From: SCGC-AAA076-P13 sp964276145
Lineage (GTDB): Bacteria; Pseudomonadota; Gammaproteobacteria; Magnimaribacterales; D2472
DNA: 64,000 bases
Assembly (NCBI GenBank): GCA_964276145.1
Contig: CAXYDN010000007.1
Location: 62,001-126,000 of the forward strand
Direction of reading: 5' to 3'
Part shown: positions 28,140-38,006 of the stretch, piece after piece
Position numbering within the stretch: the stretch's first letter is position 1
Layout of the letters: each line of letters opens with the position of its first letter
Program-made: the position numbers and the translations under genes
Notes under the pieces: model-generated
Told to the model about the DNA's origin: nothing
Database searches by the model: none
What the model saw: only the letters and a program-made list of their open reading frames with translations

Positions 28140-29051
28140 TTACTTTAATCCTTCGATGAGATTTAAAAATGAATCATCTAATTCTGCTTTAATTGATATT
28201 AGTTTATTTTCCATATCATAAAATTCTATTAGCATTGAGTGAAGTGCCATTCTTTTTATATTTTTATGAGATATTTGATTATTAAACTCTATATCCCCAT
28301 ACTTATTATCATTTAACACTGGATGGCCAATATGATTGCTTTGAACTCTAATCTGATGTGTTCTGCCAGTAAAAATTTCAATTTCTACTAGACAAGAAGA
28401 GTTTAATTTTAATTTTGGTATAAATATAGATACAGACTCTTTGCCATCATCTGAAATATAAGATTTTTTATTAGATGTCTCAGACTTATTAATTAAAGAT
28501 TTAATTTCTTTTTTGCTATTTAAATGGCCCTTAAGAATTGCTGTGTATTTTTTCTTAATTTTTTTATCCAGAAGTAATTTATTAAACCATTTATTTGATT
28601 TCTTGTTTTTAGATAGCACAAGACATCCAGATGTTTCCTTATCTATTCGATGGCATAAATCAATAGAATCATCATATATTGATCTTACAACGTCTATAAT
28701 TCCGATATTGTTCTTTGTACCCCCATGAACTGCTATGCCATAAGGCTTGTTGATGATAATAAAATTATTATCTTCGAATATAATATTGTCAGTTATTAAA
28801 GTTTTTAAGCTTATGTTAACTTTATGTTTAGGGCCATTTCTATCTTCGTTTAAGTATGGAGGGATTCTTATTAAATCACCAGAAGAGATCTTAGTGTTAG
28901 GCTTAACTCTTCCAGAATTAACCCTGACCTCACCCTTTCTAATAATGCTATATATTTTAGATTTAGGAATTTCTTTATAGATAGACATCAAGTAATTGTC
29001 TAATCTTCTTCCATCATTATCATCGTTAACTTCTAATATTTTGACAGGCAT
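28140..29051 (-). CDS. rluC: 23S rRNA pseudouridine synthase RluC-type
   Basis: N-terminal S4 RNA-binding domain (residues ~14-70, RRLDNYL and RKGEVRVN), then the RluA-family catalytic domain with the aspartate in CHRIDKETSGCLVLSK and TGRTHQIRVQSNHIGHP. 303 residues. Divergent from rne, the same arrangement as in E. coli, which supports RluC (23S positions 955/2504/2580) over other RluA-family members. Confidence 0.93.
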   Translation of the reverse strand: MPVKILEVNDDNDGRRLDNYLMSIYKEIPKSKIYSIIRKGEVRVNSGRVKPNTKISSGDLIRIPPYLNEDRNGPKHKVNISLKTLITDNIIFEDNNFIIINKPYGIAVHGGTKNNIGIIDVVRSIYDDSIDLCHRIDKETSGCLVLSKNKKSNKWFNKLLLDKKIKKKYTAILKGHLNSKKEIKSLINKSETSNKKSYISDDGKESVSIFIPKLKLNSSCLVEIEIFTGRTHQIRVQSNHIGHPVLNDNKYGDIEFNNQISHKNIKRMALHSMLIEFYDMENKLISIKAELDDSFLNLIEGLK

Positions 29052-29246
29052 GGGACAAATCTATAGGATATACGAGTAAATGACTACTTAAATTAGTCAA
29101 TTTTTAATTAAAAGAAAGATATATACAACAGTTTAAATACAACTCCTAACCGAGTTAATCACGTAAGCAACAGATAGTAAGACTTACTGATAGAAGCTTA
29201 ATCAAGCACACTGCTGCATTATCTTCCTATATTTAGGGAGAATAAT
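29052..29246 (+). promoter_or_regulatory. rne 5' leader / rluC-rne intergenic region
   Basis: 195 bases between the divergent rluC and rne starts, the second longest gene-free stretch in this compact window. It contains a near-perfect palindrome (AGTAAG-A-CTTACT, 29176-29188), a small potential hairpin GCTT-AATC-AAGC at about 29196, and a ribosome binding site (GGGAG, about 10 bases before the rne ATG). In E. coli the rne leader mediates RNase E autoregulation; whether this shorter one does is inference. Confidence 0.4.
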
Positions 29247-31328
29247 ATGAAGAGAATATTAATTAATTCATCATTTGGTGATGAATTGCGCGTTGCTCTA
29301 GTTGATGGTGCAAAGCTTTATGATTTTGATACCGAATCACCAGACAAAGTACTTCTAAAAGGTAGTATTTTTAAAGCTACAGTATCGAGGGTTGAATCAA
29401 GTCTTGATGCAGCATTTGTAAATTTTGGTTCAGAAAGACATGGTTTCTTGCCATTAAAAGATCTATCTAGTGATTTTTATAAGAAAAATTCAAATGGCAA
29501 AAGCGAATGCACACTAAAAGAAGGTCAAGAAATAATCGTTCAGGTTACAAAAGAAGAAAGAGGAACTAAAGGAGCGGCTCTAACGACACAAATAGGACTT
29601 GCGGGACGTTTTATTGTTTTAATTCCTAATTCATCTAGATCTGGCGGTATATCCAGGAGAATTAGTGGAGAAGAAAGAGACCAAATCAAAGAAGCATTAG
29701 ACTCTCTAAATATTCCAGACAATATGAGTGCGATAGTTAGAACTAATGGTCTTGGAAGAACTTCTGAAGAACTTAGCCTAGATTTAGCATATTTATTAGC
29801 ACTATGGGACGAAATTAATAACAATATACCAAACGCTAAAAGTCCAGCCCTCATTTATAGAGATGACAAGTTAATTGTTAGAGTTGTAAAAGATTACTTT
29901 AAAGATGATATCGAAGAAATTCTTATTGATGATAAGGACACTTACGAGGAAGCTAAAGAATTTATAGATGCAGTTTTACCTGATCATTCGGATAAAGTCA
30001 TGCTTTATCAAGAAGAGATACCGCTCTTTAATAGATATCAAATAGAGTCACAGATTGAGCTAGCCTTTCAACGAGAAATATCACTAACTTCTGGTGGTTC
30101 TATTGTTATAGATCCTACTGAGGCCATGACTGCTGTTGACGTTAACTCCGCTCGTTCTACTAAAGGCAAAGATATAGAAGATACTGCTTATAAAACAAAT
30201 CTTGAGGCTGCTAAAGAGGTTGCAAGACAACTTAGGCTCAGAGATGTTGGTGGATTAGTTGTAATTGACTTTATTGATATGTTAGATACAAGACATCAAG
30301 AAAAGGTCGAAGCTGCATTCAGGAAAGCTGTGTATTCAGATAGAGCAAGAGTTCAAATTTCAGGCATATCAAAGTTCGGTTTACTTGAAGTTTCAAGACA
30401 AAGATTAAGACCTTCACTAAATGAATCATATGATATCGAACATGTGCTTGTTCGAGGTCCAAGATCATTAGGTCAGTCAATTCTAAGAATTATTGGTGAG
30501 GATTCAGCTAAAGATAATACTGGTGAAATACAGGTCTTCGTCCCTGCAGATGTTGCAAGTTATCTTTTAAATGAAAAAAGAAAAGATATCATTAATATAG
30601 AAAAAACAAATAACATTAGAGTTCTTGTTATTGCAGACCCTTATAAATCAAGGCCATATTATAAAGTTGTTAGAGTTAAGGCTTCAGATATTAAACCTGT
30701 TGATTCATACAATCTAACACCTAATAGCCCAGAGCCAGATACTAGCTGGAGAGATGATAAAAACCAATCCAAGGCTATGAAGCCACTGGTTGATGGAATC
30801 AAGCCTCCTAAAATGCCTAAAAAGAAAAAAGAAGGATTAGTCGGCTGGATTAAAAGCATTGCTGGCATAGACAAAGAGGAGAAGCCTAAGGCGAAACCTA
30901 GAAAAAATAACCAAAACAGAAAAAGGAAGCCTAGAAACAACAACCCTCAGCAAAATCAAAATAGAAATACTGCTAAAAAAAATACAAACCAAAATAAAAA
31001 ACCTGCTCAGAATAAAAAACCTGCTCAGAATAAAAAACCTGTACAAAATAAAAAACCACTTCAGGATAATAAAAAACAATCATTGGAAACAAAAACAAGT
31101 AGCACGCATGATAATGCAAACAAAAATGCTAATAAAAGTGAAGTAAAAAATCAAAGTCCTAAAAAAGAAATTTCAAAAAATACTAAGCCTAAATCTGATT
31201 CAAAAAAAGTTGAAAAGAAAGTTCCGCCTATGAAAAAAGAGCCTGCTATTAAAGAAATTGTAAAAGAGCCAAAGGTTAAGAAAGAAATGCCAACAAGGGC
31301 TGCTAATGATCCAAGGTACAAGAGTTAA
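29247..31328 (+). CDS. rne: ribonuclease E, without the Zn-link motif
   Basis: Endoribonuclease of mRNA decay and rRNA/tRNA processing. The catalytic part (residues 1 to ~480) contains an S1 domain (~38-120) and the DNase-I-like site, with Asp298 in AVDVNSARSTKG and Asp341 in VVIDFIDML. The small domain has VASYLLNEKR. The CPRC Zn-link that stabilises the tetramer in E. coli should lie near residues 398-410, but this reads HVLVRGPRSLGQ, with no cysteine. The C-terminal ~200 residues are low complexity, rich in Lys, Asn, Gln and Pro, with four near-repeats of QNKKPA/V/L. The 693-residue length implies a short degradosome scaffold. Confidence 0.96.
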   Translation: MKRILINSSFGDELRVALVDGAKLYDFDTESPDKVLLKGSIFKATVSRVESSLDAAFVNFGSERHGFLPLKDLSSDFYKKNSNGKSECTLKEGQEIIVQVTKEERGTKGAALTTQIGLAGRFIVLIPNSSRSGGISRRISGEERDQIKEALDSLNIPDNMSAIVRTNGLGRTSEELSLDLAYLLALWDEINNNIPNAKSPALIYRDDKLIVRVVKDYFKDDIEEILIDDKDTYEEAKEFIDAVLPDHSDKVMLYQEEIPLFNRYQIESQIELAFQREISLTSGGSIVIDPTEAMTAVDVNSARSTKGKDIEDTAYKTNLEAAKEVARQLRLRDVGGLVVIDFIDMLDTRHQEKVEAAFRKAVYSDRARVQISGISKFGLLEVSRQRLRPSLNESYDIEHVLVRGPRSLGQSILRIIGEDSAKDNTGEIQVFVPADVASYLLNEKRKDIINIEKTNNIRVLVIADPYKSRPYYKVVRVKASDIKPVDSYNLTPNSPEPDTSWRDDKNQSKAMKPLVDGIKPPKMPKKKKEGLVGWIKSIAGIDKEEKPKAKPRKNNQNRKRKPRNNNPQQNQNRNTAKKNTNQNKKPAQNKKPAQNKKPVQNKKPLQDNKKQSLETKTSSTHDNANKNANKSEVKNQSPKKEISKNTKPKSDSKKVEKKVPPMKKEPAIKEIVKEPKVKKEMPTRAANDPRYKS

Positions 31329-32118
31329 TTAATCTTCCTGATAAGGTTGAGTTTGGTGGTGTATTTGGAAGGTTGTCCAAGTCAAACCAATTAGCTTCAA
31401 CTATTTCTTGACCATCTACTTCTATAGTACCTGAATCATATTCGCAGGTATAGGCAAGCATAAGCTGGCTTGGAAATGGCCATGATTGACTTCCAAAATA
31501 TTTAATATTTTTAACCTTTAAACTAACTTCTTCATATATTTCACGCTCTACTGTCTCCTCTGCAGTCTCAGACACTTCAATAAAACCTGCCAAAGCGCTA
31601 TACAAACCTTGAGGAAAAAGTGCATTTCTTGCAAGAAGAATCTGATTATCTTTTTTTATTAAAGCGAGAACACACGGAGAAATAGTTGGGTAAGTCATTA
31701 TACTGTTGCATGAGCAAAACATAGCTTCCTCTTTTTCATCAAACTTTTTTTCCAATCCACAATAACCGCAATGCTTATTGCTTTTTAGCCAATGTAGTAA
31801 CTGATTAGCTCTTCCAACAAGATTCATCTCATTTTCATCTAATGTTGTCATTAAATGTCTTAAATCATATTCAACAAGCGATTTGTAACCCTGTTCTGCC
31901 AGGTTAAATAATTGATCGGAAATATCAGCAGCATAAATATTTACACCACCATCTTCTGCAATACCAATTTTTTTGAAGTTATAATTGGTAAAATTTAAAA
32001 AAGATGAATTTAGAAGGAATGTTTTATCATTTAAATCAAAAATAACTTTGTTATTATTAAAGATAATAAATAGATTAGTATTTTCGGGTTTAATGTTAAA
32101 AAATCTTTTAAAATGCAT
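31303..32118 (-). CDS. nudC: NADH pyrophosphatase NudC
   Basis: Nudix hydrolase acting on NADH and on NAD-capped RNA. A zinc ribbon is formed by CGYCG and FCSCN (residues ~145-170). The Nudix box is GFIEVSETAEETVEREIYEE, and the NADH-specific SQSWPFPSQLM motif follows. 271 residues. The 3' end overlaps convergent rne by 26 bases, the longest tail overlap in the window. Confidence 0.95.
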   Translation of the reverse strand: MHFKRFFNIKPENTNLFIIFNNNKVIFDLNDKTFLLNSSFLNFTNYNFKKIGIAEDGGVNIYAADISDQLFNLAEQGYKSLVEYDLRHLMTTLDENEMNLVGRANQLLHWLKSNKHCGYCGLEKKFDEKEEAMFCSCNSIMTYPTISPCVLALIKKDNQILLARNALFPQGLYSALAGFIEVSETAEETVEREIYEEVSLKVKNIKYFGSQSWPFPSQLMLAYTCEYDSGTIEVDGQEIVEANWFDLDNLPNTPPNSTLSGRLINSCTLDH

Positions 32119-32142
32119 ATAACTTATTAATTAAACTTATTT

Positions 32143-33654
32143 ATGATCAGCGTAATTCAAAATCTATTTCTAGGTAATTCACCAATATGGTATAAGAAAA
32201 CTATTGTAACTTTCTTAATAATTAATCCAATAGCTTTATTAGTATTAAATTCATTAGGAATGAATGGTAATTTTATTGTTGGCTGGATGTTCTTACTTGA
32301 GTTTATATTTACTCTTGCTTTGGCTCTAAAATGTTATCCTCTTCAACCTGGAGGTCTATTGGCAATTCAAGCTATTGTATTAGGCCTTACTTCTACCAAA
32401 GCAATATATTATGAGATAGAACATAATCTTGAAGTAATTTTATTGTTAGTATTTATGGTTGCTGGTATTTATTTTATGAAAAATTTAATGCTAGCAATAT
32501 TTACTAAACTGCTTCTAAAGGTTGATTCAAAAATTTATCTATCATTAATGTTTTGCTTTTCTGCGGCAATCCTATCTGCCTTCCTAGACGCATTGACTGT
32601 TACTGCAGTTTTGATAGGAGTAACTATAGGTTTTTATAGAATCTATCATACAGTTTCGTCTGGAAAAGATTTTACCGATATATCCCATAACTATAATGAT
32701 AACTCCTCATTGAGCTCAGTAAGTTTAGATGATCTAGAAAAATTTAAAGCTTTCTTAAGAGATTTAGTTATGCATGGCGCTGTTGGAACTGCTTTAGGCG
32801 GTGTTTGTACTATCGTTGGAGAACCTCAAAATCTTCTAATAGCAAAAGTTGCTGAATGGGAGTTTATAGAGTTTTTTATAAGAATGGCTCCAGTCACAAT
32901 GCCAGTTTTTATAGCAGGTTTAATAACATGTTATTGCATAGAAAGATTTTCACTTGCAGGTTTCGGTAGCCAACTACCTAAAAGTGTTAGAAATGTCTTT
33001 AATGATTTTGATACATACGAAAGAGAAAATACTACTTTAGAGCAAAAAACAGAACTCTATATTGAAATGTGTGTTGCCCTTTTCTTAGTGCTTGCACTTG
33101 CATTTCATGTTGCTGCTGTTGGGCTAATAGGTTTGGCTGTAATAATTCTTTTAACAGCATTTAAAGGTATCACTGAAGAACATAACTTAGGAGAAGCATT
33201 CCATGAAGCACTACCTTTTACAGCTCTTTTAGCCGTATTCTTTGCAATAGTCAGCGTAATTAATGATCAACAACTATTTTTACCTGTTATAACTTATGTT
33301 CTTTCGCAACCACCAGAGGTTCAACCGCCTCTATTTTTTGTTGCCAATGGTTTTCTATCAGCAATAAGTGACAATGTTTTTGTTGCAACAATTTATATAA
33401 ATGAAGTGAAAGCTGCTTTTGACAATGGTGTTATAACTAGAGAACAATTTGATCTTTTGGCTGTATCAATTAATACAGGTACTAATATTCCAAGTATAGC
33501 AACGCCTAATGGTCAAGCGGCATTTTTGTTCTTATTAACATCATCACTGGCTCCACTAATAAATCTATCCTATATGAGAATGGTTTTAATGGCCCTGCCC
33601 TATACAATAGTGCTTTCAATAGTAGGCTTTATTTCTATAATTTATTTCTTATAA
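32143..33654 (+). CDS. nhaB: Na+/H+ antiporter NhaB
   Basis: Twelve-helix-class inner-membrane antiporter of 503 residues. Recognisable segments are SPIWYKKTIVTFLIINP near the N-terminus, FLDALTVTAVLIGV, GTALGGVCTIVGEPQN and NTGTNIPSIATPNGQAAF. It exports Na+ in exchange for protons. With Nqr and the AGCS symporter it indicates a sodium-based membrane economy. It is transcribed with dusA, which starts 2 bases after its stop. Confidence 0.95.
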   Translation: MISVIQNLFLGNSPIWYKKTIVTFLIINPIALLVLNSLGMNGNFIVGWMFLLEFIFTLALALKCYPLQPGGLLAIQAIVLGLTSTKAIYYEIEHNLEVILLLVFMVAGIYFMKNLMLAIFTKLLLKVDSKIYLSLMFCFSAAILSAFLDALTVTAVLIGVTIGFYRIYHTVSSGKDFTDISHNYNDNSSLSSVSLDDLEKFKAFLRDLVMHGAVGTALGGVCTIVGEPQNLLIAKVAEWEFIEFFIRMAPVTMPVFIAGLITCYCIERFSLAGFGSQLPKSVRNVFNDFDTYERENTTLEQKTELYIEMCVALFLVLALAFHVAAVGLIGLAVIILLTAFKGITEEHNLGEAFHEALPFTALLAVFFAIVSVINDQQLFLPVITYVLSQPPEVQPPLFFVANGFLSAISDNVFVATIYINEVKAAFDNGVITREQFDLLAVSINTGTNIPSIATPNGQAAFLFLLTSSLAPLINLSYMRMVLMALPYTIVLSIVGFISIIYFL

Positions 33655-33656
33655 AA

Positions 33657-34628
33657 ATGTCTTATTCAGACTCGCATAAAGCAGCAATTGCTCCAATGAT
33701 GCAATATACAGATATGCATGATAGATATTTACTTAGATTGATTTCAAAAAAAGTTTTCCTTTATACAGAAATGGTAACAACCGGAGCTATTTTATATGGC
33801 AAATGTTTTCACCAATTAGAATTTAACAAAGAAGAGCACCCTGTGGCGATTCAGCTAGGTGGATCTGATATTAAAGATCTTGTTGAGTTATCTAAAATTG
33901 CTGAAGATTATGGTTATGATGAAATAAATCTAAATGTTGGCTGTCCCTCTGATAGAGTGCAAAAAGGCAGATTTGGTGCATGTTTGATGCTTGAGCCACA
34001 TCATGTGGCGGAATGTTTAAGTGCGATGCAAAAAAATGTTTCTTTGCCCGTATCAATAAAATGTAGACTTGGAATTGATGATCATGAGGACTATGAATTT
34101 TTATATAATTTTGTTGAGATAGTTAAAAATTCTGGGATCAATCATTTTATTATCCATGCTAGAAATGGGATTTTAAAAGGTCTAAGCCCAAGACAAAATA
34201 GACATATACCTCCATTGAAATATGAATATGTTTATCAACTTAAAAGAGATTTCCCTGAACTAGACATAATTATTAACGGAGGTATCAAAACTATTAATGA
34301 TTGTCATGAACATTTAAAGCAAGTAGATGGGGTTATGATAGGAAGAGCAGCATATGAGAACCCATTTTTAATTAAAGATATAGATAGTCAAATTTATGGC
34401 GAGTCAAAAGATTCTAAATCAAAAAAAATAATACTAAATAAGTATTTGGATTATGTGGAGGAAAAGCTCGAACAAGGCCATGACTTGTCAAGAATGATGA
34501 AGCACCTCTTTGGGCTATCTAGAGGAGATAAGTTCGCTAAGACTTTTAGAATTAAGATCTTAGAAGTAATTAAAAAAGAGTCAATTAAGCCACACAGAAA
34601 AGAACTTGAAGATTTATTATTCTATTAA
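33657..34628 (+). CDS. dusA: tRNA-dihydrouridine synthase DusA
   Basis: FMN-dependent reduction of uridines 20/20a in the tRNA D-loop. IAPMMQYTDMHDRYL at the N-terminus, NLNVGCPSDRVQKGRFGACL with the catalytic cysteine, and HARNGILKGLSP are DusA-type rather than DusB/C-type. 323 residues. It begins 2 bases after nhaB, and its 3' end overlaps mlaA by 12 bases. Confidence 0.95.
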   Translation: MSYSDSHKAAIAPMMQYTDMHDRYLLRLISKKVFLYTEMVTTGAILYGKCFHQLEFNKEEHPVAIQLGGSDIKDLVELSKIAEDYGYDEINLNVGCPSDRVQKGRFGACLMLEPHHVAECLSAMQKNVSLPVSIKCRLGIDDHEDYEFLYNFVEIVKNSGINHFIIHARNGILKGLSPRQNRHIPPLKYEYVYQLKRDFPELDIIINGGIKTINDCHEHLKQVDGVMIGRAAYENPFLIKDIDSQIYGESKDSKSKKIILNKYLDYVEEKLEQGHDLSRMMKHLFGLSRGDKFAKTFRIKILEVIKKESIKPHRKELEDLLFY

Positions 34629-35312
34629 TAAGTCGTCCATATCATCCAAAAACTCATCCTCAACATTAACACCATCATTAATTTCATAATCTAAATATTG
34701 AACATAAGAGTCTTTTACAAAGTCATATCTATCTCCATAAATTAGAGATTCAATTTCTAAGAGCCTCTCCCTCGTTTCAAGTGCGTCAATGCTTTTTAAG
34801 GCTATATTTACATCTGCTTCAGTCATATGAAATGTTACAGAAAGAAATGATGAGAAAGGTCTAGCTAGAACATCTCTTAAGCTAGACGGGCCAAGAGCAG
34901 GCAGCATTATATATGGACCAGATGGTACTCCCCATAAAGCAAGTGTTTGATCAAAATCTTCTTCATGTCTCAGAAGCCCCATTTTTGTTGCAACATCAAA
35001 AAGACCACCAATACCAATAGTAGTATTTATTATAAATCTAGAAAAATCATTAATTGCTAATTTTGGTTTACCTTGCAGAACCTGATTAACAGAAGTTTCA
35101 ATTTCTTCTAAATTATTAAAAATATTAGTAACACCTTTTTTTATTGGCTTTGGTGCTTTTGAATATGTAACAGCAATAGGTTTTAAGAAATATTTATCCA
35201 TAGACTCATTAAACTCAAAAGAAATTCTATTTAATTCTTCAAAAGGATCATTTATCTCTTCTGCAAAAACAAAAGGAGCACTTAGAAATAAGATTAATAA
35301 AATGCGTAACAT
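34617..35312 (-). CDS. mlaA: MlaA (VacJ)-family outer membrane lipid asymmetry protein, non-lipoprotein form
   Basis: 231 residues. Conserved MlaA regions are DPFEELNRISFEFN, FINTTIGIGGLFDVAT, FDQTLALWGVPSGPYIMLP and ALGPSSLRD. The protein removes phospholipid from the outer leaflet with an outer membrane porin. The N-terminus is a plain signal peptide (cleavage after about residue 17, FVFA-EE) with no lipobox cysteine, unlike the E. coli lipoprotein. The acidic C-terminal tail (EDEFLDDMDDLL) is also notable. No other mla genes are nearby. Confidence 0.9.
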   Translation of the reverse strand: MLRILLILFLSAPFVFAEEINDPFEELNRISFEFNESMDKYFLKPIAVTYSKAPKPIKKGVTNIFNNLEEIETSVNQVLQGKPKLAINDFSRFIINTTIGIGGLFDVATKMGLLRHEEDFDQTLALWGVPSGPYIMLPALGPSSLRDVLARPFSSFLSVTFHMTEADVNIALKSIDALETRERLLEIESLIYGDRYDFVKDSYVQYLDYEINDGVNVEDEFLDDMDDLLIE

Positions 35313-35331
35313 TTTTTAATTATACTTCTGA

Positions 35332-36012
35332 TTAGATAAGTGCAGATAAATCTTTAATAGAATTATGTATTTTTTTTGGATTAAATTCATATATTTCGTC
35401 ACTAAAATCAATAGAGGCTAATTTTTTTAAATTCAGATTATTAAGAAGCTTAAATTCATAAGAGATTTTTTGATTTGAAATATTGTTTTCTATATAACCT
35501 AAAATATTAATATCTAACTTCTTAAAAACTTCAATTGATTTTACTAGATCATGTTCAGCTAATTTATTAGGAGTTGTTATCAATATAGAGTGATCTGGTT
35601 TGATTTCACTATTAATAGTTAAATAAGGATCTCCAGTACCTGGAGGCATATCTATAAATAGATAATCTAAATCACCCCATTCTGTTGAATGAATTAATTG
35701 TTTAATTGCACCACTTAGCATTGGACCTCTCCATAATGCAGCTTTATCTGAGTCTAAAATTAAACCCATTGAATTAACTTTTACATTGTGAGAAATTATT
35801 GGTTTAAAGTACTTTTTATCTCCAATAGTAATAATTTCTGGTTTTTTGTGCTCTATATCAAATAGTAGATGTTGATTAGGGCCATATATATCAGCATCGA
35901 GAACAGCTACTTTACAGTTATTTGCTTTTTCAATTGCAAGTGATGCAGTTACTGAGCTTTTACCAACCCCTCCTTTGGCAGAGGCGATAGCGATTATTTT
36001 CTTTATAGCCAT
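35332..36012 (-). CDS. Mrp/ApbC-type P-loop ATPase, short form lacking CxxC
   Basis: ParA/MinD-like ATPase. The deviant Walker A is in ASAKGGVGKSSVTASLA, with ADIYGPNQ and DMPPGTGDPYLTI, all Mrp-specific. The start is placed at ATG 36012 (MAIKKIIAIASAKGG); the longer frame would overlap divergent metG. There is no N-terminal DUF59 domain. In place of the C-terminal Fe-S-binding CxxC (E. coli HICSNCG) it reads ENNISNQKISYEF, with no cysteine. The position divergent from metG is the conserved mrp/metG arrangement. An Fe-S carrier role is therefore doubtful. Confidence 0.88.
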   Translation of the reverse strand: MAIKKIIAIASAKGGVGKSSVTASLAIEKANNCKVAVLDADIYGPNQHLLFDIEHKKPEIITIGDKKYFKPIISHNVKVNSMGLILDSDKAALWRGPMLSGAIKQLIHSTEWGDLDYLFIDMPPGTGDPYLTINSEIKPDHSILITTPNKLAEHDLVKSIEVFKKLDINILGYIENNISNQKISYEFKLLNNLNLKKLASIDFSDEIYEFNPKKIHNSIKDLSALI

Positions 36013-36047
36013 ATGAAATGTTTTTTCACATATAATACAGGTTATAT

Positions 36048-38006
36048 ATGAGCTCAACTACAGATAACGCAAGAAAAATTATAGTGACACAAGCATTGCC
36101 TTATGCAAATGCTTCGCTTCATCTTGGTCATATTTTAGAAGCAGTCCAAACTGATATATGGTCAAGATTTCAAAATAAATCTGGTAATGAATGTTTGTTT
36201 TTCTGTGCAGATGATACTCACGGCACACCTGTTATGTTGAAAGCTAAAGAGCTAGGTAAATCTCCAGAGGACTTAATAAAAGAGGTTCAAAGAGATCATG
36301 AAGAAACCTACAAACTTTATGATATTAATTTTACAAATTATCACACAACTCACTCAGATGAGAATAAAAAATACTCTGAACAAATATACTTAAAAGCTAA
36401 AGAGAGCGATTTGATTACCAGAAAAACTATTAATCAACTATACGATGAATCAGAGTCTATGTTTCTGTCTGATAGATTCGTTAAAGGTACTTGCCCCAAA
36501 TGTGGAGCTACTGATCAATATGGGGATGGGTGCACTAAATGTGGAGCTACATACGATGTTAGTGAGCTTAAAAATCCAGTATCAGCAATATCAGGAACAA
36601 AACCTGTAAATAAAGAGAGTGAGCATATATTTTTTGATTTACCAAAAAAATTAGACACTTTGAAAGAATTTTTGGCTACAGCTAACCTTCAGAAACCTAT
36701 TACTAATAAACTAAGTGAATGGGTTAACGACGACCTTCAGCAATGGGATATATCAAGAGATGCTCCCTATTTTGGTTTTAAGATTCCAGAAGAAGATAAT
36801 AAATACTTTTATGTATGGCTTGATGCTCCAATTGGCTACATAGCATCCATAGATAATTGGGCAACAAGAAATAATAAAAATATGGATTTATTATGGTCTG
36901 CCAATTCAAACTATGAGATATATCATTTTATTGGAAAAGATATCTCTTATTTTCATGGTTTATTTTGGCCTGCTTTATTAAGTGCTTCAGACTTGAGATT
37001 GCCCGATGGAATCTTTGTTCACGGTTTTTTAACTATTAACGGTGAAAAAATGTCTAAATCAAAAGGCACAGGAATATTAGCAAAAGAATTTGCTGAACTT
37101 TGTGATCCTGAGACATTAAGGTATTACTTTGCAGCTAAATTGAATGATAAGGTTGAAGATATAGATTTAAACTTTGAAGACTATGTTCAAAGAATAAATT
37201 CAGACCTAGTAGGTAAATATTTAAATATTGCTAGTCGTTGTTCCTCATTTATTGAAAAGAATTCAAATGAACTTTCAGATACCTTTGATAACGACCTTTT
37301 AGAAGAGGCAATTAAGCAAAAAGAAAATATAAAAGAGTGTTTTGAATCAAGAAATTACTCTAAGGCTATTAGATTAATAATGGATATTGCTGATTTAACT
37401 AATAAATATATAAACGATAATACCCCGTGGAAAAAAGATACTAAAGAGGCTGCTCATATAGCCACTACCGCTTTAAATGTTTTTAATATTTTAACGATTT
37501 ATTTAAGTCCTATTATTCCCAATATAACTAAAGGAGCTTTTAAATTTTTAAATCAAGATAGCCAATCATTTAATGACGTTGAATTGCTATTAAAAAATAA
37601 AATTAATAAGTACAAACCATTATTAAAAAGACTTGAACCTATAATAATCCCTGAGGAAAAACCAATGAGTGATGAAGAGAATTATATAAATATTGATCAG
37701 TTTGCTGAAATTGATTTAAGGGTTGCAGAAATTAAAGCTGCTTCTCATGTTGATGGTGCTGATAAACTTTTACAGCTTACTTTGGATGTTGGAGATCTTG
37801 GTGAAAGAAATGTCTTTGCAGGCATTAAGAAAGCTTATGATCCAGAGAGTCTTGTAGGTAAAATGGTTATATTGGTTAGTAATTTAGCGCCAAGAAAGAT
37901 GAAATTTGGTCTATCAGAGGGCATGGTTTTAGCATCTAGCGATGATGAAGGAATATATCTTATCTCACCCGATTCTGGTGCAACACCTGGTTTGAGAGTT
38001 AAGTAA
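36048..38006 (+). CDS. metG: methionyl-tRNA synthetase
   Basis: Class I synthetase. HIGH-type motif in SLHLGHILEAVQTD, the zinc-binding CPKCGATDQYGDGCTKCGA, and KMSKS in NGEKMSKSKGTG. An anticodon domain is followed by a C-terminal tRNA-binding (EMAPII/Trbp111-like) domain from about residue 550 (AEIDLRVAEIKAA). 652 residues. Its stop overlaps the start of the next gene (TAATG). Confidence 0.98.
   Translation: MSSTTDNARKIIVTQALPYANASLHLGHILEAVQTDIWSRFQNKSGNECLFFCADDTHGTPVMLKAKELGKSPEDLIKEVQRDHEETYKLYDINFTNYHTTHSDENKKYSEQIYLKAKESDLITRKTINQLYDESESMFLSDRFVKGTCPKCGATDQYGDGCTKCGATYDVSELKNPVSAISGTKPVNKESEHIFFDLPKKLDTLKEFLATANLQKPITNKLSEWVNDDLQQWDISRDAPYFGFKIPEEDNKYFYVWLDAPIGYIASIDNWATRNNKNMDLLWSANSNYEIYHFIGKDISYFHGLFWPALLSASDLRLPDGIFVHGFLTINGEKMSKSKGTGILAKEFAELCDPETLRYYFAAKLNDKVEDIDLNFEDYVQRINSDLVGKYLNIASRCSSFIEKNSNELSDTFDNDLLEEAIKQKENIKECFESRNYSKAIRLIMDIADLTNKYINDNTPWKKDTKEAAHIATTALNVFNILTIYLSPIIPNITKGAFKFLNQDSQSFNDVELLLKNKINKYKPLLKRLEPIIIPEEKPMSDEENYINIDQFAEIDLRVAEIKAASHVDGADKLLQLTLDVGDLGERNVFAGIKKAYDPESLVGKMVILVSNLAPRKMKFGLSEGMVLASSDDEGIYLISPDSGATPGLRVK

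Noticed and set aside
36013..36057. Longer start for the Mrp-type gene
   Set aside because: Would overlap divergent metG and add a non-conserved Cys-containing leader; the family start MAIKK is at 36012.
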